Source: Elusimicrobiota bacterium (GTDB lineage: Bacteria > Elusimicrobiota > Elusimicrobia > UBA1565 > UBA9628). From it: a stretch of DNA of 64,000 nucleotides. The position numbers and the translations under genes were made by a program. The stretch is taken from NCBI GenBank assembly GCA_016218545.1, contig JACRDQ010000038.1:1-64000 (forward strand). The letters are read 5' to 3'. Positions 33,606 through 40,728 of this stretch are shown here, piece by piece (position 1 is the first letter of the stretch; every line of letters begins with the position of its first letter). Below the pieces are notes generated by a model. That model worked only from the letters and a program-made list of their open reading frames with translations, had not been told where the DNA came from and searched no databases.

Positions 33606-34013
33606 TCAGAACTCGGACTTGAGGTAGTACAGGAGCATCCTGAGGTGCTCCTTCTCGTCCGACAGGATGCCCTTGACGAGGAGCGAGTCGAGCGGGGAGA
33701 GCTTCGATGTGAGCATCTCCTCGTAGCGCCGGACGGAGCCGAGCTCGCGCTCGATGTGCTCCTTGAGGGCGTCGCGCAGGGACTCGTGGCGGGGGCGGGC
33801 TCCCGGGGCCTTGACCTTCTTGGCGGCCGCGGGGAAGACGTCCTGAAGGGCCGCGAGGTGCACCTTCTCCTCCTCGCCGAAGCGCATGAAGGCCTCGGAG
33901 ATGGACTCGCCGTCCGCGACCGCGTTCTGGAAGCGCTTGCTCTCGTCCGCGTAGACCTCCAGGTCCAGCCACTCCGCCTTGATGGCGTCGACCGCCAGGT
34001 CTTCGAGCTTCAT
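33606..34013 (-). CDS. Ferritin-like (rubrerythrin-type) diiron protein
   Basis: A 135-residue four-helix protein. Two E-x-x-H motifs (EEEKVHL near 49 and SDEKEHL near 120) plus acidic residues in helices 1 and 3 fit a diiron ferritin-like domain. There is no rubredoxin-type CxxC tail. The ATG at 34013 overlaps the xdhC stop (ATGA) and AAGGAGG precedes it, so it is coupled to xdhC; aor follows after 72 bp. A role in peroxide scavenging or iron supply for the neighbouring metalloenzymes is plausible but inferred. Confidence 0.8.
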   Translation of the reverse strand: MKLEDLAVDAIKAEWLDLEVYADESKRFQNAVADGESISEAFMRFGEEEKVHLAALQDVFPAAAKKVKAPGARPRHESLRDALKEHIERELGSVRRYEEMLTSKLSPLDSLLVKGILSDEKEHLRMLLYYLKSEF

Positions 34014-34807
34014 GAGCACGCCTCCTTGAGCCGCATATGGCCTCCCGGCCTGTCGTACCGGAGCTTGATGATCTCCGCGGCGATGGACACCGCGATCTCG
34101 CCCGGGGACTTGCCTCCGAGGTCGAGACCGACCGGGGCGTAGACCCGGGAGACGTCGGCCTTGGGGACCTTCTTGCGCGCCGCCTTGACGATGGTCGCGA
34201 CCTTGTTCTTGGAGCCGATCATGCCGATATAGGGGGCCTCGGTGCGGAGCGCCGCCTCAAGGCATTCGCCGTCGAGCGCGTGCCCTCGGGTCACGATGAC
34301 GACGTAGGTCTTGGCGTCGGTCCCGGCCTGGGAGACCGCGGCGGGGGGAGACGCGAGCAGGACCCTGCTGCGGGGAAAGCGCTCCGCGTTGGCGAACTCC
34401 GAGCGGTCGTCGGCCACGATCGTGGGCAGGCCCGCGGAGGAGCACACGGCCGCGACGGCCTCGCCGACGTGGCCCGCTCCGAGGATGAGGACCTGCAGGC
34501 TGCGCACGGCGACCTCGATGAAGACCTCGACCTTGCCCATGCAGATCATGCCGATGCCCTCGGGCTTGAGGTCGTAGACGAACTTGCCCCCGGTCCCCTC
34601 CTTGAGGGAGGCCAGGCAGTCCTTCATCACCAGGGACTCGAGCTTGCCGCCGCCCACGGTGCCGGCGAAGCCGCCATCCTCGTAGACGATCATCTTGGCT
34701 CCGGCGTCCCGGGGGGTGCTGCCCGAGGCGGAGATGACCGTGGCCAGGGCCGCTGACCTGCCGGTCTCCATGGCGTCGCAGAAGAGCTTGGTCGGGTTCT
34801 CATTCAT
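34010..34807 (-). CDS. XdhC/CoxI-family molybdenum cofactor maturation protein
   Basis: A 265-residue protein with the two XdhC/CoxI parts: the N-terminal domain (ISASGSTPRDAGAKM ... GTVGGGKLES) and a C-terminal Rossmann domain (VLILGAGHVGEAVA ... IGMIGSKNKV ... PVGLDLGGKSPGEIAVSIAAEI). XdhC binds pterin cofactor, helps sulfurate it and hands it to xanthine-dehydrogenase-type enzymes. The likely client is the hydroxylase at 52018-55866, 18 kb away. First gene of the xdhC / ferritin-like / aor / moaD run; an AT-rich promoter region lies at about 34815-34830. Confidence 0.9.
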   Translation of the reverse strand: MNENPTKLFCDAMETGRSAALATVISASGSTPRDAGAKMIVYEDGGFAGTVGGGKLESLVMKDCLASLKEGTGGKFVYDLKPEGIGMICMGKVEVFIEVAVRSLQVLILGAGHVGEAVAAVCSSAGLPTIVADDRSEFANAERFPRSRVLLASPPAAVSQAGTDAKTYVVIVTRGHALDGECLEAALRTEAPYIGMIGSKNKVATIVKAARKKVPKADVSRVYAPVGLDLGGKSPGEIAVSIAAEIIKLRYDRPGGHMRLKEACS

Positions 34808-34830
34808 ACGCTGGTAGTTTATATAATTAT

Positions 34831-34926
34831 GGGGTCAGACCCTGACATTGCGGAGACCTGACATTGGCATCATGTCACTGGTAGGGCTTCCAATGTCAGG
34901 TCTCCGCAATGTCAGGGTCTGACCCC
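34831..34926. repeat. 96-bp palindromic element between divergent genes
   Basis: A 37-bp left arm (34831-34867) is matched perfectly by the right arm (34890-34926), around a 22-bp loop. The tips read GGGGTCAGACC, similar to the tips of the elements at 10428 and 59590. Inside each arm TGACATTG occurs twice, so the arm itself is a short imperfect repeat. A REP/MITE-like transposable palindrome is the likely nature. Confidence 0.9.
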
Positions 34927-34938
34927 ACCGTACATCAT

Positions 34939-35625
34939 ATGAACCCTTGGGATAGGCACCGGCTGACGCCGGCCAGGATCGCGGAGATGGTCCTGGCCTT
35001 CTGCGGGCTCATGGCCGCGTTCTACGTCAACTACCTGGCGGGCAGGCTCGCCGACACCCAGGGAGAGCTCGCACGGCCCTCGCCGGACCTTCTCCTGAGC
35101 ACTCTGCCCGTGGTGGACCTAAGGGTGCTCTTCGTGTGGGGGTTCGCGGTCTTCCTGGTCTGGGCGTTCGCGGCCGGCTGGCTCTACGAGCGGCATCGCG
35201 GCGCGCACATCCTCTGGCTCTACGCCCTGCTCATCCTGGTGCGCAGCGGCTTCATGATCCTCACCCCCATGCACCTGCCCAAGGGCGCGCTCCTCGTGGA
35301 CGGACAGTCGTTCCTCATGTCCATCGGGCAGTACATCAACTTCAAGCACGACCTCTTCTTCTCCGCTCACACGGCCATGCCCTACCTGGGCTACCTCGTT
35401 CACCGCAAGCGCTGGGTGGCCTGGAGCTTCCTCGGCCTGTCCGTCCTGATGGCCGTCACCGTGCTGCTGACGAGGCTGCACTACTCCATCGACGTCCTTG
35501 CGGCCTACTTCATCACCTACGCCCTCTACCGCTTCGAGCGCAGGTGGCTGAGGCGGCCCTACCGCAGGCTCAGGCACGCGGCCTTCGTGAGGCTGCGGGG
35601 GCCCGGTCCCGGCCTAGTCGACTAG
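34939..35625 (+). CDS. PAP2-like membrane enzyme of the sphingomyelin-synthase type
   Basis: A 228-residue protein with about six membrane segments. The C-terminal half has F-S-A-H-T (compare SGHT) and, 45 residues later, L-H-Y-S-I-D-V-L-A-A-Y-F-I-T, the second His and Asp of the H-H-D triad in sphingomyelin-synthase/PAP2_C proteins. These transfer or hydrolyse phospho-headgroups of lipids at the membrane surface. The start is ATG 34939 (MNPWD), just after the palindrome; an ATG at 34909 lies inside it. It ends in CTAGTCGACTAG, shared with the convergent hydrogenase-like operon. Confidence 0.78.
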   Translation: MNPWDRHRLTPARIAEMVLAFCGLMAAFYVNYLAGRLADTQGELARPSPDLLLSTLPVVDLRVLFVWGFAVFLVWAFAAGWLYERHRGAHILWLYALLILVRSGFMILTPMHLPKGALLVDGQSFLMSIGQYINFKHDLFFSAHTAMPYLGYLVHRKRWVAWSFLGLSVLMAVTVLLTRLHYSIDVLAAYFITYALYRFERRWLRRPYRRLRHAAFVRLRGPGPGLVD

Positions 35626-36143
35626 CGGGGCAGGCGGTCGCAGGCGGCCAGGAGGGCCCTCAGGATGGTCATGGGGGAGGGAGGGCAGCCCTTGATCTTG
35701 ATGTCCACCGGGATGAAGGACTCGACCGGCCCGGCCACGGCGTAGGAGCCGGCGAAGACCCCGCAGTCCACCGCGCAGTCGCCTGAGGCGATGACGATGC
35801 GGGGCTCGGGCGCGGCCTCGTAGGTCTTGGCCAGGGCGAGCGCCATCTGCCTCGTCACGGGCCCGGTGACCAGGAGCACGTCCGCGTGCCTCGGGGAGGC
35901 CACGAAGTGCACGCCGAAGCGCTCGATGTCGTAGGTCGGAGTCGAGAGCCCGGTGATCTCAAGCTCGCAGCCGTTGCACGAGCCCGCGTCGACCTCGCGC
36001 ACGTGCAGGGAACGGCCGCCGAGGAGGCGCGCCACCTTGGACTTGAGCTCGGCTCCGACGAGCTCGTGCTCGCCGGCGGGTCCGGCCGTCACCGGGACCG
36101 TGACCCGGCCCGTCTTGAGGTTGCGCCTGAGGATGCTGAACAT
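35622..36143 (-). CDS. Hydrogenase-like complex, small subunit (NuoB/HycG type)
   Basis: A 173-residue subunit with the four cysteines of the proximal [4Fe-4S] cluster (N2 site): CNGCE near residue 55, a Cys in ASGDCAVDCG near 120, and GCPPSP near 155. It would pass electrons to or from the large subunit encoded just upstream. Start overlaps the large subunit's stop (TGATG). Last gene of the arsR-led operon. Confidence 0.88.
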   Translation of the reverse strand: MFSILRRNLKTGRVTVPVTAGPAGEHELVGAELKSKVARLLGGRSLHVREVDAGSCNGCELEITGLSTPTYDIERFGVHFVASPRHADVLLVTGPVTRQMALALAKTYEAAPEPRIVIASGDCAVDCGVFAGSYAVAGPVESFIPVDIKIKGCPPSPMTILRALLAACDRLPR

Positions 36144-37654
36144 CAGCGGTCGTTCCCCGAGTACGAGAGGTTGAAGCTCTTGTTGATGAGCGGGAAGTCC
36201 GGGACGATGTTCCCTTGGACCGCCCAGTTGAGCAGGGGCCAGTTGGAGAACGACGGGGACTTCACCTTGAGCCGGGACACCCGGCCCTGCGCGTCCAAGG
36301 CGAGCCAGTGCAGGACCTCGCCCCTGGGGGACTCGGCCCAGCCGAGGGCCGAGCCTGACGGGGGCGCGCCGAGCTCGGCGCTGCAGGGCCCCTCGGGCAT
36401 GAGGTCGAGCGCCCGGCTGATGAGGGAGACGGATTCCCGGAATTCCGCGGCCTTGACGAGCATCCTCGCGGCCACATCCCCCTCTTCCCGGACCTGCGCC
36501 TGGACCCCGAGCTCGGCGTAGGCCGCGTAGGGCTGGTCGCGCCTGAGGTCCTCGTCCACGCCCGAAGCCCTGGCAGCCGGGCCCACGGCGCCGAGGTCCT
36601 CGGCGACCCGCTTGGAGACCGCGCCGGTCCCCTCGACCCGGTCCATGAGCGAGTCCGTCTCCAGATAGAGCCGCTCGACCTCGGTGAAATCGGCCAGGAG
36701 GCGGGCGAGGAAGGCCTTGAGCTCTGCGGCCGCCGGGCCCGAGAGGTCCATCACGACTCCGCCCGGCCGGAGGACGCCGCGCAGGAGGCGGTGGCCGCAG
36801 AGTGCTCCGTTGCGCTGGAGCACGCGCTCGCGCAGGAGGAGCATCTGGGCCGCGCCGAAGGGGAAGCCCACGTCCGTGGCGATGCCCGCGATGTCCCCCA
36901 GGTGGTTGTAGAGCCGCTCGAGCTCGCCGAAGACCGCGCGCAGCCAGCGCGCCCGCGGCGGGACCTGCGCGCCGGCGATGCGCTCGGCGGCCTGGCAGAA
37001 GGCCAGGCCGTGGCTGAAGGAGGCGTCGCCGGACACGCGCTCGGCCAGGCGGAGCGCCTCGGGGAGGTTCCTGCCCTCGGCGTGCTTCTCGATGCCCTTG
37101 TGCACCCAGCCGAGGCGGAGCTCGAGGTTGATGATGGGCTCTCCGGCCACGCTGAACCGGAAGTGGCCGGGCTCGATGATGCCGGCGTGGACCGGCCCGA
37201 CGGGGATCTCAAAGACGCCCTCTCCGCCGACCCGCTGGAACGCGTAGGCCGCAGAAGGGGAGGCGGCCGGGAGGGCCGGGGCCTTGAAGTCGCGGCGCAG
37301 GGGGTGGGTCCCCTGGGGCCAGAGCTCGTGCAGCAGAAGGGGCCGGGGATCCGGGTGCCCGAGCGGGACCAAGCCGAAGAACTCCCGGGCCTCGCGCTCG
37401 AAGAGGCTCGCCCCGGGGACGAAGGGGGTCAGGGAGGCGAAGCAGGGGTCCTTGCCGGGGAGGTCTGCGGCCACGCAGGCGTAGCGGTGGTCCTTCGGCA
37501 GGGAGAAGACGTAGTGGATGGTGAACGCGTCCGAGAAGGAGCGCTCGTCCGTCACGACCACGGAGGCCAGGCGGCTTCCCGTCCTTCCGGCCAGGGTCCG
37601 GCAGGCGGCGGCAAGCCGGTCCCGGGGGACGGTCTGGAGCTCCGGGTCAACCAT
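36143..37654 (-). CDS. Hydrogenase-like large subunit (NuoC-NuoD fusion) lacking NiFe ligands
   Basis: A 503-residue protein. Residues 1-115 resemble NuoC/the HycE N-terminal domain (LFEREAREFFGL ... HPLRRDF). The rest is a NuoD/HycE-type large subunit (GPVHAGIIEPGHFRF, GWVHKGIEKHAEG). Both cysteine pairs that hold the Ni-Fe centre are missing: the N-terminal site reads ERVSGDASFSH where active enzymes have RICGICPxAH, and the C-terminus reads NKSFNLSYSGNDR instead of DPCxSCTDR. It therefore cannot be a NiFe hydrogenase and fits the energy-converting-hydrogenase-related (Ehr) group. Confidence 0.88.
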   Translation of the reverse strand: MVDPELQTVPRDRLAAACRTLAGRTGSRLASVVVTDERSFSDAFTIHYVFSLPKDHRYACVAADLPGKDPCFASLTPFVPGASLFEREAREFFGLVPLGHPDPRPLLLHELWPQGTHPLRRDFKAPALPAASPSAAYAFQRVGGEGVFEIPVGPVHAGIIEPGHFRFSVAGEPIINLELRLGWVHKGIEKHAEGRNLPEALRLAERVSGDASFSHGLAFCQAAERIAGAQVPPRARWLRAVFGELERLYNHLGDIAGIATDVGFPFGAAQMLLLRERVLQRNGALCGHRLLRGVLRPGGVVMDLSGPAAAELKAFLARLLADFTEVERLYLETDSLMDRVEGTGAVSKRVAEDLGAVGPAARASGVDEDLRRDQPYAAYAELGVQAQVREEGDVAARMLVKAAEFRESVSLISRALDLMPEGPCSAELGAPPSGSALGWAESPRGEVLHWLALDAQGRVSRLKVKSPSFSNWPLLNWAVQGNIVPDFPLINKSFNLSYSGNDR

Positions 37655-39116
37655 GGGAGCCTCCTTGGACGATGGCGGCGCACTGCCGCAGGATGGCGTC
37701 GAGCGGTCCGGGCATCCAGACCCCGAGTGCCAGGAGGCCCAGGAGGAGCAGGGCCATGGGCGCCAAGGACGCGGGGTTGGGCTCGGCCGGGGCCAGGGTC
37801 TTGCGCGGGACCCCCATGGCCACGGTGCCGGAGTGGTAGAGGATGCCGGCGAAAGCGAGGGCCACGGCCGCGAGGAAGACCACGCTGGCGAGGAGGTGCC
37901 CGGACTGGAAGCCCGAGACCACGATCATGAACTCGCTGACGAAGAGGCTGAACGGGGGCACCCCGGCCAGGGCCAGGGCCGCGGCCAGGAACAGGGGTCC
38001 GGTCGCGGGCAGGACCGCCAAGGCGCCCTCGACGTGATGGAGCCGCTTCGACCCGTAGCGCAGCGAGATGTTGCCCGCGGAGAGGAAGAGCAGGGACTTG
38101 GCCAGGGCATGGTTGAGCATGTGAAGGAGGGCCCCATAGGTGCCCCAGACGCCGCCGAAGCCGAAGCCCACGGAGATGATGCCCACGTGCTCGATGCTGG
38201 AGTAGGCCAGGAGTCGCTTGAAGTTCCGCTGGGCGAGGATGAACGGCACGGCCACGAGGAGGGAGGCGAGCCCGAAGCCCAGGAAGAACTTGGAGGAGAA
38301 GCCCGGGCCGAGGCAGCCGCTCGCCACGATGTGGAACCGCAGCACGGCGTAGATCGAGCACTTCAGCAGCGCCCCGGAGAGGAGCGCGCTCACGGGGCTC
38401 GGGGCCTGGCTGTGCGCGTCCGGTAGCCACGTGTGCATGGGGGCCAAGCCCGCCTTGGTGCCGTAGCCGATGGCCGCGAACAGGAAGGCCAGGCGCACGA
38501 GGCCGGGGTCCATCCTCGGGGCCAGGGCCGCGAAGGAGGTCCAGTCGAGCCCGTGCCCGTTGCCCGCCCTGAGGCCCGCCTCGTAGAGGATGACCGTGCC
38601 CAGCAGGGCGAAGGCGATGCCCACGGAGCAGAGGATCACGTACTTCCAGGCCGCCTCGATGGAGTCGCGGCGGCGGTGGAAGCCCACGAGGAAGGCCGAG
38701 GAGAGGGTCGTGGCCTCGACCGCGATCCACATGAAGCCCAGGTTGCTCGTCACGGTCACGAAGAGCATGGCCGCGGTGAAGAGGTGGAGCAGGCCGTAGT
38801 AGACCCGCCAGGAGTTGATCCCGAAGCCCACCTCGCCGGCGTCGTGCTCGACGAAGGCGAAGGAGGAGGCGGAGGCCGCGGCCGAGAGGAGGGACACGAC
38901 GACCGCGACGAAGGCGCTCAGGGCGTCCATGTGGAATCCGGGGCTGGAGACGGCTCCGGTCGCCGCGGCCTTGGCGGTCAGGGCGAGGGTCGCGGCCAGG
39001 GTGACGACCGAGCCGGCGAGACCGGCGCGGTGGATGCCTGCCGGGGTCCTGCCCAGGCCGCAGGCGGCCGCGGTCAGAGCGGGCGCGGCGACGAGGAGCC
39101 AGGGTCCGAAGGTCAT
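37647..39116 (-). CDS. Antiporter-like membrane subunit (HyfF/NuoN type)
   Basis: A 489-residue protein with about 14 membrane helices. The Mrp/Nuo antiporter hallmarks are present: a Glu in WIAVEATTLSSAFLVGF (TM5), K in GYGTKAGLAPMHTWLPDAH (TM7), and K in SALLSGALLKCSIYAV (TM8). These residues form the proton path. It overlaps the large subunit gene by 8 bp and HyfE by 4 bp. Confidence 0.9.
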   Translation of the reverse strand: MTFGPWLLVAAPALTAAACGLGRTPAGIHRAGLAGSVVTLAATLALTAKAAATGAVSSPGFHMDALSAFVAVVVSLLSAAASASSFAFVEHDAGEVGFGINSWRVYYGLLHLFTAAMLFVTVTSNLGFMWIAVEATTLSSAFLVGFHRRRDSIEAAWKYVILCSVGIAFALLGTVILYEAGLRAGNGHGLDWTSFAALAPRMDPGLVRLAFLFAAIGYGTKAGLAPMHTWLPDAHSQAPSPVSALLSGALLKCSIYAVLRFHIVASGCLGPGFSSKFFLGFGLASLLVAVPFILAQRNFKRLLAYSSIEHVGIISVGFGFGGVWGTYGALLHMLNHALAKSLLFLSAGNISLRYGSKRLHHVEGALAVLPATGPLFLAAALALAGVPPFSLFVSEFMIVVSGFQSGHLLASVVFLAAVALAFAGILYHSGTVAMGVPRKTLAPAEPNPASLAPMALLLLGLLALGVWMPGPLDAILRQCAAIVQGGSHG

Positions 39117-39772
39117 CCGCGCAGCCTCGTGAGACGGTCGGTGTCGATGGACGCGAAGGTGCTCTGGATCCTGAAGATGAGCAGGCCCAGCACGGTCACG
39201 CCCACCAGGAGGTCGAAGAGGAGGCCCAATTCCACGATCATGGGCATGCTGAAGGAGGTCGAGAGGGCCGCCACGAAGAGGCCGTTGTCCACGATGAGCA
39301 GGCCCACGACCTGGGTCACGGCCTTCTTCCTGCCCACCATGAGCCAGAGCCCCAGCAGCATGATGGTCAGGCCCAGGGCCAGTCCCCGGCCCGCGAAGGA
39401 GTCCGTCATGACGGGGCGGACCGCGGCGTAGGAGACCAGGGTGAGCCCCACCCCGCCGAGCAGGGAGGCCGGGTAGCCGATGAAGGGGGCGGCCTCGCGC
39501 CGGATCTTGACGTCCTCCATGACCTTGAAGAGGAACCAGGGGATGCCGAAGCCCTTGAAGCCGATCGTGAGCAGGGCCAGGGCCGTGATGTGCCAGGCCG
39601 GTTTGTGGAGCCCCACGGCCAGGGCGGCCAGGCCCAGCAGGACGGATTGGGCCGCGTAGGCCCGGACCACGAGGTGGAGCGTGCGGAACGAGAGCGCGGC
39701 GAACGCGCTCACCAGGGCGAGCGCGGTCAGGAAGGACACGGCCTGCGGGAGCCAGCCTTGGACGCCGATCAT
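39113..39772 (-). CDS. Hydrogenase-4 subunit E-like membrane protein (NuoK-like)
   Basis: A 219-residue membrane protein with about seven helices. The second half (VGRKKAVTQVVGLLIVDNGLFVAALS) matches the NuoK/HyfE pattern Q-x-x-G-x(4)-N-G-x-F. Start ATG 39772 overlaps the preceding stop (ATGA). The frame runs much further upstream, but that part is a shadow of the NuoH-like gene. Confidence 0.85.
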   Translation of the reverse strand: MIGVQGWLPQAVSFLTALALVSAFAALSFRTLHLVVRAYAAQSVLLGLAALAVGLHKPAWHITALALLTIGFKGFGIPWFLFKVMEDVKIRREAAPFIGYPASLLGGVGLTLVSYAAVRPVMTDSFAGRGLALGLTIMLLGLWLMVGRKKAVTQVVGLLIVDNGLFVAALSTSFSMPMIVELGLLFDLLVGVTVLGLLIFRIQSTFASIDTDRLTRLRG

Positions 39773-40728
39773 AGCCCCAGCCTCAGGATGCCCTCGGAGA
39801 GCAGGCCCAGCAGCGCCAGCACGAAGGCGATGCCGAGGAAGTCCGGGACCCGGAAGAGACGGAGTTTCGCGGTCGAGGTCTCGACCACGGAGAGGGTCAC
39901 GACGAGGGCCCCGAGCTTGAGCAGGAACGCGACCGCCGAAAGCGCGGCTGCTCCCGGCTCGGTCCCGCCCGCCATACCCCAGGGGATGAAGAGGTTGGCC
40001 AGCAGGGTGAGGAAGAGGGTGAGCTTGAGGCTGGATGCGAGCTCGAGGAGGGCCAGGGAGCGGCCGGAATGCTCCAGGATCATGGCCTCGTGCACCATGG
40101 TGAGCTCCAGGTGCGTCGCCGGGTTGTCCACGGGCAGGCGGCCGCACTCGGCCAGGGCCACGAGGAAGAGCGCGATGAAGCCCAGAGCCAGGCCCGGGCC
40201 GAGGACCGAGGGGCCTCCGGCTGCCAGGGCCGCGGCGGTCTCGGAGGCTCCGGTGCTGCCGGCCCTGACCGCGGCGGAGAAGAGGACCATGACCAGGGCG
40301 GGCTCGGCGGCCGAGGAGATCATCATCTCGCGGCTGGAGCCCATGCCGCCGAAGGCGCTGCCCGCGTCGAGCCCGGCCAGGGCCATGAAGAAGCGGGGCA
40401 GGGCCAGAAGGTAGACCAGGGCGATCATGTCGCCGGCGAATCCCAGGGGCGAGGCCGTGAAGAGGACCGGCACGAGGAAGCAGGCCAGGAAGGTGGCGGA
40501 GAAGGCCGCGTAGGGCGCGGCGCGCATGACGGGCGAGGCGGTCTCGGAGAGGACCTCCTCCTTGCGCAGGTTCTTGAGGAGGTCCCAGTAGGGCTGGAGC
40601 ACGGAGGCGCCGGTCCTGTTCTGCAGGCAGGCCTTGAGCTTGCGCGCGCAGCCCTGGATGAGAGGGGCCAGGAGGAGCAGGAGGAGCGGCTGGAACCAGC
40701 ACGCGGCGGTCATGGCGCAGCCGTTCAC
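39769..40728 (-). CDS. NuoH/HycD-like membrane subunit
   Basis: A 319-residue protein with about eight helices. It has G-A-S-V-L-Q-P-Y-W-D-L-L-K near 40 and A-E-C-G-R-L-P-V-D-N-P-A-T-H-L-E-L-T-M near 190, the hallmark of the HycD/EchB group that links the hydrophilic arm to the proton-pumping arm. GTG start at 40728 overlaps the upstream stop and has GGGAGGG; an ATG at 40713 is an alternative. Confidence 0.9.
   Translation of the reverse strand: MNGCAMTAACWFQPLLLLLLAPLIQGCARKLKACLQNRTGASVLQPYWDLLKNLRKEEVLSETASPVMRAAPYAAFSATFLACFLVPVLFTASPLGFAGDMIALVYLLALPRFFMALAGLDAGSAFGGMGSSREMMISSAAEPALVMVLFSAAVRAGSTGASETAAALAAGGPSVLGPGLALGFIALFLVALAECGRLPVDNPATHLELTMVHEAMILEHSGRSLALLELASSLKLTLFLTLLANLFIPWGMAGGTEPGAAALSAVAFLLKLGALVVTLSVVETSTAKLRLFRVPDFLGIAFVLALLGLLSEGILRLGL

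Noticed and set aside
31527-34142. 871-codon frame antisense to aor
   Set aside because: A shadow of aor, whose Fe-S ligands and length are unmistakable.
34909-34938. ATG at 34909 as start of the PAP2-like gene
   Set aside because: It lies inside the palindromic element. ATG 34939 starts directly at the conserved N-terminus.
36143-37654. Calling the large subunit a [NiFe] hydrogenase
   Set aside because: Neither ligand CxxC pair is present, so hydrogen turnover cannot be supported.
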